Shown here piece after piece: positions 6,154 to 7,433 of a stretch of 7,433 nt of DNA (positions within the stretch are counted from its first letter, which is position 1; each line of letters starts with the position of its first letter). The notes beneath the pieces were generated by a model. The model made no database searches. It had not been told where the DNA came from and was given only the letters and a program-made list of their open reading frames with translations. Location: assembly GCA_023415035.1 (NCBI GenBank), contig JAEZLX010000015.1, forward strand, positions 1 through 7,433. The letters are read 5' to 3'. Origin of the DNA: Pseudomonadota bacterium (GTDB taxonomy: Bacteria; Pseudomonadota; Gammaproteobacteria; Burkholderiales; Burkholderiaceae_C). The position numbers and the translations under genes are program-made.

Positions 6154-7258
6154 AAAACTCTACATCTGGCAGGCCGAAGACTGGCCCAACTGGCGCTACG
6201 ACCTGTCGGCGCTCACTGGGCCGTTGACCGAGGTCAGCCGCGCCCAGGGCGTGCTGCTGGGCCGTCTGGCCGACGTGGGCATGGCGCTGCGCGATCAGGC
6301 CAGCCTTGCCGCGCTGACGGAGGACGTGGTCAAGACCAGCGAAATCGAAGGCGAAGTGCTGAACGTCGAATCGGTGCGTTCGTCGATTGCTCGCCGTCTG
6401 GGCGTGGACATCGGCGCGGTCGCGCCGGTGGATCGGCACGTCGAAGGCGTCGTGGAGATGGTGCTCGATGCCACCTCGCGCAGCGCCGAACCGCTGACCG
6501 CCGAGCGCCTGTTCGGATGGCACGCGGCACTGTTCCCGACTGGCTACTCCGGCATGAGCAAGCTCACCGTGGGCCAGTGGCGCGACGATGCCGCCGGGCC
6601 GATGCAGGTGGTTTCCGGCCCGGTGGGGCGACGCAAGGTTCACTTCCAGGCACCGCCCGCCGACGTGCTGCCCACCGAGACGGCGCGGTTTTTGGCATGG
6701 GCCAACGAGGAAACGGGCGAGCCCGCACTCATCAAGGCCGGGCTGGCGCATCTGTGGTTCGTGACGCTGCACCCCTTCGACGACGGCAACGGACGCATCG
6801 CCCGCGCCGTGGGCGATCTGTTCCTAGCCCGCGCCGACGGCAGCCCGCAACGCTTCTACAGCCTATCGGCCCAGATCCAGCGCGAGCGCAAGGACTACTA
6901 CGACGTGCTGGAGCGCACGCAGAAGGGCACGCTCGACGCCACCGGCTGGTTGTCGTGGTTCCTCGGTACGCTCGGACGCGCGGTCGCCAGTGCGCAGTCC
7001 ACGCTGGACGCCGTGCTGGTCAAGGCACGCTTCTGGCAACGCTGGGCTGGCACGTCGTTGAACGAAAGGCAGGTGAAACTGCTCAACCGCCTGCTCGACG
7101 GCTTTGAGGGCAAGCTCACCAGCAGCAAGTGGGCCGCCATCGCCAAGTGCTCGCCCGACACCGCGCTGCGCGACATCACGCAGTTGCTGGAATTGGGCGT
7201 GCTGAAAAAATCGCCCGGCGGCGGGCGCAGCACCGGCTACGAGCTGGCGGGCCAGTAG
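6140..7258 (+). CDS. Fic family protein (DUF4172 N-terminal domain, class II Fic AMPylase-like)
   Basis: This encodes a 372-residue Fic-domain enzyme, a family that usually transfers AMP from ATP to a Ser, Thr or Tyr of a target protein. The N-terminal DUF4172-type region begins YIWQAEDWPNWRYD at residues 8-21. TSEIEG at 66-71 fits the (S/T)xxxE(G/N) inhibitory motif, placed before the Fic core as in class II Fic proteins, so the enzyme is probably self-inhibited. The complete catalytic motif HPFDDGNGRIAR is at 211-222 with His211. The C-terminal 65 residues form a winged-helix-like domain (VKLLNRLLDGF, then TALRDITQLLELGVLKKS), suggesting DNA binding or autoregulation. The ATG at 6140 gives the usual N-terminus; a GTG at 6125 would add 5 residues. 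No strong Shine-Dalgarno is seen. The gene is opposite in direction to the rest and divergent from abiEi. The target is unknown. Confidence 0.94.
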   Translation: MDSGEKLYIWQAEDWPNWRYDLSALTGPLTEVSRAQGVLLGRLADVGMALRDQASLAALTEDVVKTSEIEGEVLNVESVRSSIARRLGVDIGAVAPVDRHVEGVVEMVLDATSRSAEPLTAERLFGWHAALFPTGYSGMSKLTVGQWRDDAAGPMQVVSGPVGRRKVHFQAPPADVLPTETARFLAWANEETGEPALIKAGLAHLWFVTLHPFDDGNGRIARAVGDLFLARADGSPQRFYSLSAQIQRERKDYYDVLERTQKGTLDATGWLSWFLGTLGRAVASAQSTLDAVLVKARFWQRWAGTSLNERQVKLLNRLLDGFEGKLTSSKWAAIAKCSPDTALRDITQLLELGVLKKSPGGGRSTGYELAGQ

Positions 7259-7280
7259 GCCGGCGGCGCGGATGCAGTGG

Positions 7281-7433
7281 TCAGACAGGCAAAGATGCCA
7301 AGGCATGCAGCAACGATCTGCTCTGGCTTGCGGGATCGGCCTTCACATCGATGCCCTGATCCTTGGCGTCCTGCAACCAGCGCTGGGCCCACGCCATCAC
7401 CTCGTCGCGGTCGAACCGGATGAGTTTCTGAAC
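7281..7433 (-). CDS. C-terminal end of a small helix-turn-helix (AlpA/excisionase-like) protein, partial
   Basis: The minus strand has an open frame from the window edge to a TGA at 7281-7283, giving 50 residues. It opens with QKLIRFDRDEVMAWAQRW, which resembles the end of the HTH_17/excisionase-type DNA-binding domain, where a K(L/I)xRFxRxEVxxW stretch follows the recognition helix. A Gln/Ser/Ala-rich tail ending in ALASLPV follows. The 5' part, including the HTH itself, lies outside the window. The gene converges on fic with 22 bases between the stops. Proteins of this kind act as excisionases or regulators on integrative elements; here that is inferred from a short segment only. Confidence 0.6.
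   Translation of the reverse strand, partial: VQKLIRFDRDEVMAWAQRWLQDAKDQGIDVKADPASQSRSLLHALASLPV

Overview
This is a GC-rich window, probably from a Beta- or Gammaproteobacterium. That placement is inferred from base composition, strong Shine-Dalgarno sites and the gene families; nothing here fixes the genus. It reads as the integration/maintenance end of a genomic island: a serine recombinase, two ParB-like proteins, an ATPase, an IS66 remnant, toxin-antitoxin-type genes and an excisionase-like HTH gene end, with no housekeeping gene.

Layout, right to left along the minus strand. At the right edge (7281-7433) is the 3' end of a small HTH gene, convergent with a plus-strand Fic gene (6140-7258). 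A short divergent intergenic region (6005-6139) separates fic from a minus-strand AbiEi-like antitoxin gene (5375-6004). This region holds a regular array of GCGGNGA boxes, one pair of which straddles the fic start codon. Further along the minus strand come a Cys-rich putative zinc-binding protein (4783-5274), a 112-base leader with two inverted repeats, and then a tightly packed operon: serine recombinase (3111-4670), ParB-like protein (2215-3114), RepB/ParB-like protein (1334-2218) and a DUF3987/YfjI-like ATPase (start 1330). The recombinase and the two ParB-like genes are joined by ATGA stop/start overlaps, and only 3 bases separate the second ParB-like gene from the ATPase gene.

The ATPase gene is broken at its 3' end. 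An apparent one-base deletion near 165 shifts the frame, and shortly afterwards (from about 122 down to 1) the sequence becomes an internal piece of an IS66 TnpC transposase that runs off the left edge.

Working model (inference): the translationally coupled recombinase, two ParB-family proteins and ATPase act together in mobilising or maintaining the element. No ParA is visible in the window. The Fic/AbiEi pair is a divergently transcribed stability or defence cargo under shared operators. No tRNA, rRNA, CRISPR array, convincing intrinsic terminator or att site was recognised.
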